Assembly: GCF_028737255.1 (NCBI RefSeq)
Contig: NZ_JAQZAN010000010.1
Location: 1 to 64,000, forward strand
DNA: 64,000 nucleotides
Source: Actinomycetospora straminea
GTDB taxonomy: Bacteria > Actinomycetota > Actinomycetes > Mycobacteriales > Pseudonocardiaceae
Reading direction: 5' to 3'
Shown piece by piece: positions 56,368-64,000 of the stretch (the stretch's first letter is position 1; every line of letters starts with the position of its first letter). Below the pieces are notes generated by a model that saw nothing but the letters and a program-made list of their open reading frames with translations, did not search any database and was not told where the DNA came from. The position numbers and the translations under genes were made by a program.

Positions 56368-56841
56368 ATGAGCAGGATCCAGGCGTGGCTAACCATTGCA
56401 GGCGGATTGATCGCCATACTCGGCTTCTTTGGTATAGCGCAATTCACCGACCTCATCAACAGTCCTGCAGGTCCTGTCCCTCCAGGCACGACCCAGAACT
56501 CTCCAGGTGCAGGTATTGCACCTCCTGTAGACGCACCGCCAATTCCAGAGCGCCCACCAACTGTGCCGACCGAAGTAATAGGCTCATGGAGCGGGTATGG
56601 ACTTCAGTACGCTAACGATCCCTACCCGCAAAGCCTCGAGGTAACCTTTACTTCCAACGGAACATACTCGAAGGTAACCGAGGGTGCGGCCCGGGACGAC
56701 GGGCGCTTCGTTGTTTCGGGCTCGTCGATCACATTCATGCCAAGATCAGGCCCGCCATATACCTGGCAGTGGGAGCGAACCGGGCAATCCGTCCTCATTC
56801 TCCAGAACGAGATGCGGCAGTACAATCTGGAGCAGACTTGA
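56368..56841 (+). CDS. membrane-anchored small beta-barrel-like protein, 157 aa
   Basis: AAAGGAGG precedes ATG 56368. One N-terminal TM helix (AWLTIAGGLIAILGFFGIAQ, about residues 6-25) leads to a Pro-rich linker, then GSWSGYGLQYAN, VTFTSNGTYSKVTEG and ITFMPRSGPPYTWQWER. This resembles a lipocalin-like or DUF-type small beta-barrel stress domain (GxWxG start). It is probably anchored facing outward. The function is unknown. Confidence 0.6.
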   Translation: MSRIQAWLTIAGGLIAILGFFGIAQFTDLINSPAGPVPPGTTQNSPGAGIAPPVDAPPIPERPPTVPTEVIGSWSGYGLQYANDPYPQSLEVTFTSNGTYSKVTEGAARDDGRFVVSGSSITFMPRSGPPYTWQWERTGQSVLILQNEMRQYNLEQT

Positions 56842-56973
56842 GTTATGCTGCCAGGGTTCGGGTGACGTCGGTCGCCTTCCCCACGGAGACCCCCACCTCG
56901 GCGATCGCGGCCTTCCGCGCTCGGCGCTGCCAGCGGTGCTGTGGGCGGGGCGTGCGGGTTGTCGGACCCGTCA

Positions 56974-56987
56974 CCCCCCCCCCCCCC
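56974..56987. repeat. homopolymer tract of 14 C
   Basis: Fourteen consecutive C lie in non-coding DNA after the 157-residue protein. This may be a replication-slippage site or an assembly uncertainty. The surrounding 56842-57550 holds no supportable gene. Confidence 0.7.
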
Positions 56988-57550
56988 GCGGACCGGCCTG
57001 CGTGGCGCACACGGGGGCGTTGACGCCAACCCACACACCTAGTCAGGAGGCGTTCCTGGGCTGCTCATCGTTCCCCGTCCAGCACAACCCGTCATACGTT
57101 CCCTGCATCGCAGAGCCAAGGGGGAGAATTACGGACAGTCGACCACCTAACGTGATGTTCATTTGGACAGACCAGCACAGGCCAGCTATTGGCTCCCAGT
57201 CGTACTCCGTGGCGGTATCACCCGACGGCACCGTCGCCTACGCAGCACCGGCGGAACCGGCCAGGACGGCGCTGAGGCACGAGCATCTCGACCGAGACTT
57301 CGCGATGGGCCAGCTGCGAGCCGTTCCCGTCGGGACTCGTGAGAGCGACATACTTCGTGCACGACGAGCCAGGGCTAGCGCGCACCCGCTGGCTTCGACG
57401 CGGGAGTCTTGTTCCCGGTGAACGGTCCCGGTTTGGGAACCGCTTACGTCACACAACGACCACAGCTAACAAGCCATGGCTGATGATCGAGTCGCGGCCG
57501 CACCGTCGCTGACCAGCGCAGATGAGCACCGCACGTCACCTGAACGAACG

Positions 57551-57597
57551 TGACTCTCGTCCATTGGGTTCGGGGTTCGAGTCCCTGACGGCGCACC
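57551..57597 (+). pseudogene. tRNA-Lys 3' fragment (att-like, right copy)
   Basis: The run starts with tgactct, like the anticodon arm of tRNA-Lys(CUU), then is degenerate. From about 57569 a good T-arm (stem, 7-base loop ttcgagt, stem) and acceptor strand ending acggcgcacc follow. No 5' half (gcgccgt start) is found upstream. 57569-57591 is the right copy of the repeat at 11146-11168. This is the usual trace of integration into a tRNA gene. It cannot be a working tRNA. Confidence 0.6.
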
Positions 57598-57599
57598 CT

Positions 57600-58033
57600 T
57601 TCTGCTGGTCACAGCTCTACGGAGCGATCTTCCGGGGTGACTCCCTTTACCTTCGAGGCGCGCTTACCCCTGCGCGATCACGTCGGAGGCGGTCGCTCGA
57701 AGATCGGCAGCGGCCGACTGAGTCCCCGATATGTCAGGCATTAGGCCGCCGATGGGGCGGTAATCGATGTTTCGTCGGCCGTTACGTTCGGTAGCTGGGC
57801 GCCTGCTTCGTCTTTCCCCGATCGTTGTCTAGTGCCACGGCACCCCTGCCTTCCTACGGTCGGCTGGCATGGGGGGACGTTAGATGGTGCTCGCGTGTCG
57901 CTGTATGCGCGCGCGTGCGGCTAGAAATAGCGCCTCGCCGGGATCGACACGGGTCCGGTCGACGCGCTCGACCGCGGCGGTGAAGCGACCGACGTAGTCG
58001 CGGTGACGTATTGCCAGGCTCGTCGTCAGCCGC
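57600..58033. other. about 430 bases without a gene
   Basis: Lies between the tRNA fragment and the 3' end of the leftward TPR gene. No coding signal is recognised. Confidence 0.35.
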
Positions 58034-60916
58034 TCACGCCGAGTCGTCGGCCGGTCGGTCCAGCGCTCTCCTGACGAGGGCGAGGCGCGCAGCGAGCTCC
58101 GGATGCGCGTCGTAGAGCCGGTCGACCTTGGTCCGGGAACCGAGCCGGTGCCACCCGATCCCGCGGCTTTGCTCGAGACTCTGCACCGCGACGTCGGGCC
58201 GCCCGCCCGCGACTGCCACGGCGGCCGCATCGGAGGCGAAGCCCGCGAAGCGGCGCAGGGACCTCCGGTCGCCGACGCCGCGCCCTAGGCCGTAGACGAC
58301 GATCTCGGCGAGATCGGTCGCCACCGCGACCGCGTCGGCCGCACTTGCCACCTTGCCGGACTGGCGCACTGCTAGGTCGGCCCACGCCCATGCCGCAACG
58401 AGGCGCTGCTCCGCGGTGCTCGTCGCGTCCGTTGCCGCGCTCCGGGTCGCGGCGAGCGCTCCGTGGAGGTCGGCCACCGACCCCGTCTCCCGGTGACGTC
58501 GTTCCAGAGCGGTCGCGAGGTTCGCCTGCACCGTGGCCCGTCCTGCAGCTGTCGGCGGAGCGGCCGCGAGGGCCTTCTGCTGGGTCGCGACGGCCTCGTC
58601 CAGAGCTCCTGCCGCCAGCAGGGCGTTCCCAAGGTTGGAGAGGTATCGGTAACGGCCTGCGCCCGTCGTTGGCCGGGCGTCGATGGCCTCCTGCGCTGCC
58701 GCTACAGCGGCCGCGCGGTCCCGGTCACCGTCGATCCCGCGCGACTCGGCGATCCGGGCTCGGGTTTGCAGCGCCGAACCGAGGTTGGTGAGGATCCCGC
58801 TCCGGTCGGGGTCGCCGTCCGGGGCCGCGGCCACCGCGCGCCGCAGCACGGCCACCGCCGCATCCGCGTCGGCGGGGTCGTTGTGCGCCTCGGCGCGGGT
58901 CCGCTGCAGCTCACCGAGGTTCGACAGCCGACCGGGAAGGTCCGGATGGTCGGACGGGGTCTCGGCCACCGACGCCTGCAGGGCCTCGATCGCCTCGTCG
59001 AGATCGCCGACGTCGCGCCGGTACTCGAACCGGCTTCGCAGGATTGGGCCGAGGTTGCTAAGCCGTTGCGTGTGGTCGCGGGTGCCTCGTGTGGTGCTCC
59101 CGAGCGCGGCCCGAGCGGACCTGACCGCGTCGTCGAGGACCCTGGAGTCTCCAGTGAGTTCGGCGAGCGTGTGGAGCGCGACGGCCAGGTTCGCCTGCGG
59201 CGCGGGATCGTCGTCGTTGCCTGTCGCCGCGGCGCGGAGCGTGTCGACCGCGCAGCTGAGGTCGGTCGGGTCGCCGATCAGGTCGTAGCGGGTGAGGAGC
59301 AGGATCGCGAGGTCGGTGGGGTCGTGCTGCTCGTGGAGCACGCCGATGCCTTCGTCGAGGAGAGCCACGCTCTCAAGCCGTTTCGCTTGGGTGTGCAGCG
59401 TGTGAGCCAGGAGGACGACGCGGCCGGCCCGCGCGGGATGCTCAGCGGGTGTCGCCGTGACGGCGGCCCGCGCCTCGTTGACCGCCTCGGCGACGAGCGC
59501 CCCGTCGGCCGTGCGCGCAGCGAGCGCGCGCAGCGCCTCGGCCAGGACGGCCCGGACGGCAGCTCTCGCTCCGTGATCACGGGGCAGGAGCGCGAGAGCC
59601 TCGCGTCCGGACTCGACTGCGAGCCGGGCGACCGCGACCGAGCCGGTCAGCTCGGCCCAGGTCTTCCGCGCCTGTGCCAGGGCGGCCAGGTACTGCCCGC
59701 GTTCGGTCGGGTTCGCTACCCCACGCACTGCCTCGGCCGTCAGCTCAACGGCCCGTTCGAGATCTGGCTCTGACTGCAGCCGGAGGCCCCGGGTCCGCAG
59801 CATGCCCCCGAGCGCAACCAGGGTCATGGCCCGCCGGGGCTCGTCCCAACCGTGCTCGGCGACGATGTCCTCAAGGAGTCGGATGTGCTCATCGACTGCG
59901 GCCCCACCTCCCGCACCCCGGGTCACGAGCGCGTTCACGAGGTTCGACCGGCGCATGGCGCGCTCGGGATGGCCGGGCGGGGTCCGCTCCACGGCCAGGC
60001 TCAGCAGCCGCACCGCCTCATCGGCGTCGGTGGTCGGCCCCACGCCGCGTTCCGCGCGTCCGCGCAGCGCTGAACCGAGCGACGTGGCGACTCCCGCCCA
60101 GATAGGGGCCGTCTCGTCGATAGCGTCCAGCGCCTCCCGCAGCGTCGCGACCGCGGCGTGCCACGGGACCGCCGCGCCGCTGCGGCTCCCAAGCTGGACG
60201 AGGGCCGTTCCCAGCTGGGCAAGCCGCGCCGGCCGGCGGGGGTCCTGGTCCGGCGTCCGCAGCACAGCAATGCCGAGCAGGCCGACGGCCTCGGTCAGGT
60301 CAGACACCGCTTCGGTGAGCTCGTAGCGGTTCAGGTGCGCACTCCCCAGCCCCAGCGCGACGTGCGGCCGGTCGGCGGGGTCCTCGCCCTGGGCCTCCTG
60401 GTAGTAGCCGATCGCGGTGTCGAGGTCCGCCGGGGTGTTCCGGAGGCGGAACCGCAGGGCGAGCGCCTCGCCGAGGTTGTACGAGCGGTCGCGGCGCTCG
60501 GGGTCTCCCTCCGCTGTGGCCGCTCGTGCCTTCTCCAGCGTCTCGACTGCATGATCGAGGTCGTCGGCACTTCCGGTGCTCCGGGCGATGCTCACCTCGA
60601 CCGCGCCGAGGTTGGCCAAGTAGCGCCGCATGCTCGGGTCGCCGGCGCCAAGTTCGACCGCCCGGGTCAGTGCCCGGTGCGCCGCCCCAAGATCGGCCGG
60701 GTTCCCGCGGCGCTCCCAACGGGTGCGCAGCGCCGCACCCAGATTGGACAGGCGGGCCGGGAGACCAAGGTCTCCGACCTCGGACCGGGACACGGCACGG
60801 TCCAGCATGGCGACGGCATCGTCAAGGAGTACCGGGTCGGCGCTGCCGAGGGCACGGGCGAGGGCCGCCGACCCCGCCCGGCCGATCTCGTCCGGCGTCG
60901 GCTCCGGGTCAGTCAC
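58034..60916 (-). CDS. large TPR-repeat protein of the CHAT operon, 960 aa
   Basis: The protein is almost wholly tandem helical repeats with an LxNLGxAL signature (LSNLGAALR, SYNLGEAL, LAQLGTAL, LSNLGPIL, LTNLGSAL, LSNLGNAL among others) separated by about 40-50 residues, each with a DLDxAI/AVE helix. These are TPRs of the type found with CHAT proteases. A C-terminal 100-residue end (GGRPDVAVQSLEQSRGIGWH) resembles the linker usually placed before CHAT domains, but no CHAT core is fused here. GTG 60916 overlaps the upstream stop by four bases. It probably recognises a trigger or the protease target. Confidence 0.8.
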   Translation of the reverse strand: MTDPEPTPDEIGRAGSAALARALGSADPVLLDDAVAMLDRAVSRSEVGDLGLPARLSNLGAALRTRWERRGNPADLGAAHRALTRAVELGAGDPSMRRYLANLGAVEVSIARSTGSADDLDHAVETLEKARAATAEGDPERRDRSYNLGEALALRFRLRNTPADLDTAIGYYQEAQGEDPADRPHVALGLGSAHLNRYELTEAVSDLTEAVGLLGIAVLRTPDQDPRRPARLAQLGTALVQLGSRSGAAVPWHAAVATLREALDAIDETAPIWAGVATSLGSALRGRAERGVGPTTDADEAVRLLSLAVERTPPGHPERAMRRSNLVNALVTRGAGGGAAVDEHIRLLEDIVAEHGWDEPRRAMTLVALGGMLRTRGLRLQSEPDLERAVELTAEAVRGVANPTERGQYLAALAQARKTWAELTGSVAVARLAVESGREALALLPRDHGARAAVRAVLAEALRALAARTADGALVAEAVNEARAAVTATPAEHPARAGRVVLLAHTLHTQAKRLESVALLDEGIGVLHEQHDPTDLAILLLTRYDLIGDPTDLSCAVDTLRAAATGNDDDPAPQANLAVALHTLAELTGDSRVLDDAVRSARAALGSTTRGTRDHTQRLSNLGPILRSRFEYRRDVGDLDEAIEALQASVAETPSDHPDLPGRLSNLGELQRTRAEAHNDPADADAAVAVLRRAVAAAPDGDPDRSGILTNLGSALQTRARIAESRGIDGDRDRAAAVAAAQEAIDARPTTGAGRYRYLSNLGNALLAAGALDEAVATQQKALAAAPPTAAGRATVQANLATALERRHRETGSVADLHGALAATRSAATDATSTAEQRLVAAWAWADLAVRQSGKVASAADAVAVATDLAEIVVYGLGRGVGDRRSLRRFAGFASDAAAVAVAGGRPDVAVQSLEQSRGIGWHRLGSRTKVDRLYDAHPELAARLALVRRALDRPADDSA

Positions 60917-61560
60917 GGTGTCGCGGGGCCCGGGGCCGGGCAGGCGTCGGGCGCCGAGATGCCCACGGCACGATCCAAGTCGACGACGATCTCGCCCACG
61001 TCCGCCTTCAGACGCAGGTCGCCGTCGCGCAGCGCGACCACCTCCCCGCAGCGCACACCGGCGTCCGTCACGACGGACAGCCGCGGCTTGGCCTTCGGCG
61101 GGCCGTACCAGGTCAGCCCGACCGCGCCGCAGAGCAGCGCGGCACAAACCATCGCCGACACCACACCCCGCCCGAGCGCGCGCGATGCCCCATCCGCCTC
61201 GCCGAGTCGCGACGCCAGCCGGGGGTCGGCCGCGGTCTGGTCGATGATCTCGGTCATCCGGCTGGCGAAGGGGAGTCCGTGCGCGGCGCGCATCAGCAGG
61301 ACCGCCGAAGCCGCACCGGCGATGAGGGCCGCGAGCAGCAGACAGCCGACGATCGCCGCCGCAACCGGGGCCAGCTGGGTGACGTCGCTGCGTCCCTTGA
61401 TCAGGCTGAACCCGATGAGCCCGGCAAGCAACGCGCCGAGCCCGTTGCGCCAGGCCAGCGCGGCCGCCTGGATGCGCGGCGTCTCGTCCGCGAGCAGGTC
61501 GAGGCTCTCCCTGGCTGCCCGCCGGGCCCGGTGCGGCGCCGGTGCCGCTGGCCCGATCAC
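60913..61560 (-). CDS. three-TM membrane protein of the CHAT operon, 215 aa
   Basis: Hydrophobic helices lie at about residues 38-55, 65-91 and 131-151, with a small soluble C-terminal domain (LRLKADVGEIVVDLDRAVGI). No family recognised. Start GTG 61560 overlaps the stop of the zinc-ribbon gene. In a CHAT system a membrane protein may be the cleaved effector or the anchor; nothing in the sequence chooses between these. Confidence 0.7.
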   Translation of the reverse strand: MIGPAAPAPHRARRAARESLDLLADETPRIQAAALAWRNGLGALLAGLIGFSLIKGRSDVTQLAPVAAAIVGCLLLAALIAGAASAVLLMRAAHGLPFASRMTEIIDQTAADPRLASRLGEADGASRALGRGVVSAMVCAALLCGAVGLTWYGPPKAKPRLSVVTDAGVRCGEVVALRDGDLRLKADVGEIVVDLDRAVGISAPDACPAPGPATP

Positions 61561-61868
61561 GACAGCTCAATGTTCCAGTACGCACCGCAGCCGTGCTCGC
61601 CGCCGGGACGACCCTGGTGGTCTCTCGTGCACGTGCACAGCAGCGGCACGGTGGCGGTTCGGGCTTTCCCTTTGCTTCGGGTCCCGCGGTTCGCCTGGGA
61701 CACCACTGGGAAATCCATCGGGCCATGGCACCGTGGACACAGCCCGTGCAGCAGCACGCCGCGCCTCATCGGGGTCTCTTCCGTACAGCTGTCCACGAAA
61801 GCCTTCGAGTATCCGTCCTCAGTGTGCTCGTCGAATTCGAGCTCCTTGTGCGCGGGGGGGTTGGCCAC
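61557..61868 (-). CDS. small zinc-ribbon protein of the CHAT operon, 103 aa
   Basis: Cys44-x2-Cys47 (CPRC) and a second knuckle around Cys78/Cys80 to Cys94 (TCTRDHQGRPGGEHGCG, then AYW) form a probable zinc ribbon. The first 35 residues are acidic and helical (KELEFDEHTEDGYSKAFVDS). GTG 61868 has GAGGAGA upstream, 20 bases after the CHAT gene's stop. It is likely an adaptor or nucleic-acid/protein binding partner. I know no name for the family. Confidence 0.65.
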   Translation of the reverse strand: MANPPAHKELEFDEHTEDGYSKAFVDSCTEETPMRRGVLLHGLCPRCHGPMDFPVVSQANRGTRSKGKARTATVPLLCTCTRDHQGRPGGEHGCGAYWNIELS

Positions 61869-61888
61869 GGTCTGTCTCCTCAGGCCGG

Positions 61889-63199
61889 TCACGGGCCGGT
61901 GTGGGTGAACGGGGTCCACAGATGCGGCCACTGCGGTGTCGCGGCGCGACGGGCGCGGACGATAACGTGCAGCGCCGCCGCGGCCTCGGCGGAGCGGACC
62001 CGCCTGTCCCCGGCTATCGCCGCGTATAGCTCGGCGAACACCGTCGACGTCGTCGCGCTGTCCGCCGACCAGGTCGTTGCGACGACGTGCCGGTATCCCG
62101 TGTAGTGCAGCGCCGCGGCCAGGGTGATGGCCTCGTCGAGCAGGTCCACCCCGCCCACCGCCGTCTTGCACGCCGAGAGGCCTGCGAATTCTCCGCCGGA
62201 CCGGCTCTGGGACAGGGCCTCGACGGTGAGCCGGGACCCGTGTAGCAGCAGCGCACCCTGCGACGGATCTGCCAGGTCCTGGTCGCCGTGGCAGACGAAG
62301 TGCACCCAGCGATGCCGTTCGAGCTCGCGCGCGACGGCCGACGCGGTGGCCGCGGGCCCCTCCAACAGGGTGCAGTGGTCCGGACCGAAGGCTGCGACGA
62401 GGGCCTCGCGCTCCGCGGTGCCGTCGAGCTCGGCCTGGCCACTAACCTTAGACGCGTCTACTAGCAGGAGCCGGCCGTCGGTGATCTCGGGGTCCTCTGG
62501 CTCGACGCGCGGCCGCCGGGCGTCGAGGAGGGCCCGGACCGTGGGGGTATACGACGAGACGACCCGGTCAAGCACGGTCCGCGGGTCGGCACGGCCCTCC
62601 GCCGCGTCCGCGTGGTGGCCTGCGGAGTGCAGTGGCAGGAGCGTGAGCGGCCCGGTCGGGCACCACCACAACCGCAGCCACTGAGCGGTCGAACGCTCGG
62701 GCGTCATTGTGAGGCCTAGGGTTGTCAGGACGGGGTCCGCGATGGTGTCCCACATCCAGGCCTGGAGGTCAGTGAGCATCGCGTCAACCTCGTCATAGGC
62801 CTCCTCCACCGCCTGGGCCGCGGCGAGCACGCGGGCCGCGGCGCCGCGCCCAGTGCCGGTCGCGGCTTCGGCGTGGGCCGCCTCCGCCGCCTCCGCCCGT
62901 TGGAGGACCGTGAGGTAGTGGTTGGCACGTTCGGTCGCCGACTCGAGACCGAGCGCTGGCAGTGGAACCGGCGTGACCCCCTCGTGCTCGACGACGAGTG
63001 CGTCGCACTCCCACCGGCTGACGTTGATCACGACGATCGGCCCCGTACCCTTCGCGGGCCGCAGCTGCTCGGGCTCCGGCGCCCTTAGGAAGTCCGCGAA
63101 ACCGTCCTTGCCGCGCACCTCCTCGACGAGCTCGTCCCACTCCCTGGAGAGGGCCGCCCGCCGATCGGCGGCATTGTTCGCACCAGCCGGGTCGACCAT
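61889..63199 (-). CDS. CHAT-domain cysteine protease, 436 aa
   Basis: The C-terminal half carries the CHAT (caspase-like) dyad: His304 in VHFVCHGDQD and Cys344 in LSACKTAVGG, with LLLHGSRLTVEAL between them and HYTGYRHVVATTWSADSATT after. The N-terminal half is helical (coiled-coil-like ATERANHYLTVLQRAEAAEA) with a WLRLWWCPTGPLTLLPLHSA segment typical of CHAT leaders. CHAT enzymes cleave specific protein targets; some act in phage defence or cell death. The first gene of the leftward operon, 71 bases from the divergent TPR gene. Confidence 0.88.
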   Translation of the reverse strand: MVDPAGANNAADRRAALSREWDELVEEVRGKDGFADFLRAPEPEQLRPAKGTGPIVVINVSRWECDALVVEHEGVTPVPLPALGLESATERANHYLTVLQRAEAAEAAHAEAATGTGRGAAARVLAAAQAVEEAYDEVDAMLTDLQAWMWDTIADPVLTTLGLTMTPERSTAQWLRLWWCPTGPLTLLPLHSAGHHADAAEGRADPRTVLDRVVSSYTPTVRALLDARRPRVEPEDPEITDGRLLLVDASKVSGQAELDGTAEREALVAAFGPDHCTLLEGPAATASAVARELERHRWVHFVCHGDQDLADPSQGALLLHGSRLTVEALSQSRSGGEFAGLSACKTAVGGVDLLDEAITLAAALHYTGYRHVVATTWSADSATTSTVFAELYAAIAGDRRVRSAEAAAALHVIVRARRAATPQWPHLWTPFTHTGP

Positions 63200-63270
63200 G
63201 ATCTGACAGTCGTGCGAGGTGCAACGGCCATTACAGTTCCCCGACCGGCGCCCTTGGCTGGCGGTGTTCG
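63200..63270. promoter_or_regulatory. divergent promoter region of the CHAT/TPR genes
   Basis: Seventy-one bases separate the two start codons, so both promoters must lie in or overlap this gap. Specific boxes are not recognised. Confidence 0.4.
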
Positions 63271-64000
63271 GTGACCTCAGGCACGCAGGACGAGCTCGTC
63301 GCCCTCCTCCAGGCGGCTGTCCGCAATGCGCCCGGCGGGGTGCTCACCGCAGCGTCGGAGCAAGCCGCCGACCAGCTCGCGGAGCTCCTGGGTCCGCCGC
63401 CCGCGGCAGACCCGCGCCTTGTCCATGCCCTCGCTGTTTTCCATCTGGCCCGGTTCCAGGCCCTCGACCTTCCGAAGGGCGAGGAGGACCTAGGGGCCGC
63501 GATGGCATATTTCTCCGCGCTCCACGACCGGTACCCGGAGCTGGTGCCAGAGAGCCTCCGGAAGTTAGTCGGCGTCTCTAGTCCTGAACCAGACGGCAGC
63601 GAACTGCTCCGCGCCGCCCTCGACCAAGGGGGCGACGGCGAGCTCCTCCGTGAAGCCGTCGCCCTGCTCCGGGCCGAGATCGACCATGAGCCCGCCGCAG
63701 CCCTCTACGCGAATCTCGGCGTCGCTCTCCGCGCGATGTTCGAGGAGACCGGAGACCGCGCACACCTCGACGACGCCGTCGAAGCTCTTACCCGCGCTGT
63801 GGACGCGGCGGACCTCGAAGACGAGAGCCGGGTGCTGTTCCTCTCCCAGCTCGGCGCGGCCCTGCGGGAGCGATCGGGCTTCGCCGACCGGGCCGCGGAT
63901 CTCGACGCGGCTGTTCAATACCACCGCGAGGCGACCGGCTTGGCCCGCGGAGCCGCCTGGCCGCCCGCCGCCCAGAACCTCGGCAACGCCCTCACCGACC
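63271..64000 (+). CDS. TPR-repeat protein, partial (runs off the window)
   Basis: GTG 63271 opens TSGTQDELVALLQAAVRNAP, and the frame is open to the window end (243 codons seen). From about residue 125 TPR-like repeats appear with LYANLGVALRAMFEETGDR, LFLSQLGAALRERSGFADRA and AAQNLGNALTD, the same kind as in the 960-residue protein. It may carry its own C-terminal CHAT or other domain beyond the window. The divergent layout with the CHAT operon suggests one system. Confidence 0.75.
   Translation, partial: MTSGTQDELVALLQAAVRNAPGGVLTAASEQAADQLAELLGPPPAADPRLVHALAVFHLARFQALDLPKGEEDLGAAMAYFSALHDRYPELVPESLRKLVGVSSPEPDGSELLRAALDQGGDGELLREAVALLRAEIDHEPAAALYANLGVALRAMFEETGDRAHLDDAVEALTRAVDAADLEDESRVLFLSQLGAALRERSGFADRAADLDAAVQYHREATGLARGAAWPPAAQNLGNALTD

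Noticed and set aside
57551-57597. Functional tRNA-Lys
   Set aside because: Only the 3' part is recognisable; the D-arm and 5' acceptor strand are absent.
60158-62029. Plus-strand open frames over the TPR and membrane genes
   Set aside because: Shadows of the leftward operon; no motifs.
1-64000. CRISPR array
   Set aside because: No set of regularly spaced direct repeats was seen.

Overview
This window comes from a high-GC, GTG-start-rich actinomycete. The uracil-DNA glycosylase, LigC-type ligase and IS30 remnants look actinobacterial, and a Pseudonocardiales-like host is my inference only. Most of the window is accessory DNA: broken chromosomal genes, insertion-sequence debris and compact operons that look acquired.

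Left arm (1-11.2 kb). It holds decayed genes: a frameshifted ATP-dependent DNA ligase, a small gene cut by a TAG, a frameshifted unknown gene, a DUF6884-like fragment, the C-terminal third of PTS enzyme I, and a truncated uracil-DNA glycosylase. Among them sit intact conflict-type genes: an EcsC-like membrane protein, a STAND NTPase with helical repeats divergent from a two-TM protein, and a TM protein with a DUF5919/PLD-like end. The glycosylase remnant stops at a short sequence almost identical to the 3' end of a tRNA-Lys gene. A longer tRNA-Lys 3' fragment lies at 57.55 kb in the same orientation. The two copies bracket about 46.4 kb and may be the ends of an old integrated island; no integrase gene is visible.

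Island interior. 11.4-19.2 kb carries an SNase-like nuclease, a broken membrane/winged-helix gene, a patatin-like lipase, an IS30-family element inserted in an IS3-family remnant, an IS1380-like remnant, and a small PAAR-like candidate on the minus strand. 19.4-36.1 kb is one tightly packed plus-strand operon for a contractile-tail particle: sheath, tube, a possible tape measure, a toxin-like protein, GpU-like protein, hub/spike, gp25, baseplate J, a large baseplate protein and two tip/fibre candidates. No capsid, portal, terminase or lysis genes are present, so it is a tail-like injection machine or tailocin rather than a prophage. A LuxR-type HTH protein, an S8 subtilase and an MBL-fold hydrolase follow.

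41.9-54.2 kb is a divergent pair of operons around a LodA-like quinoprotein oxidase and its LodB-like flavoprotein, with a Dyp-type peroxidase, a ferritin-like protein, two different HExxH zincins and two unknown proteins. I infer an oxidative enzyme system with a self-modified tryptophylquinone cofactor. 55.3-56.8 kb has a beta-propeller-like protein and a membrane-anchored small protein.

Right arm (58.0-64.0 kb). A minus-strand operon encodes a CHAT protease, a small zinc-ribbon protein, a three-TM protein and a 960-residue TPR protein. It diverges from another TPR gene that runs off the window. This has the layout of a protease-based conflict or immunity system. No rRNA, intact tRNA or CRISPR array was seen.
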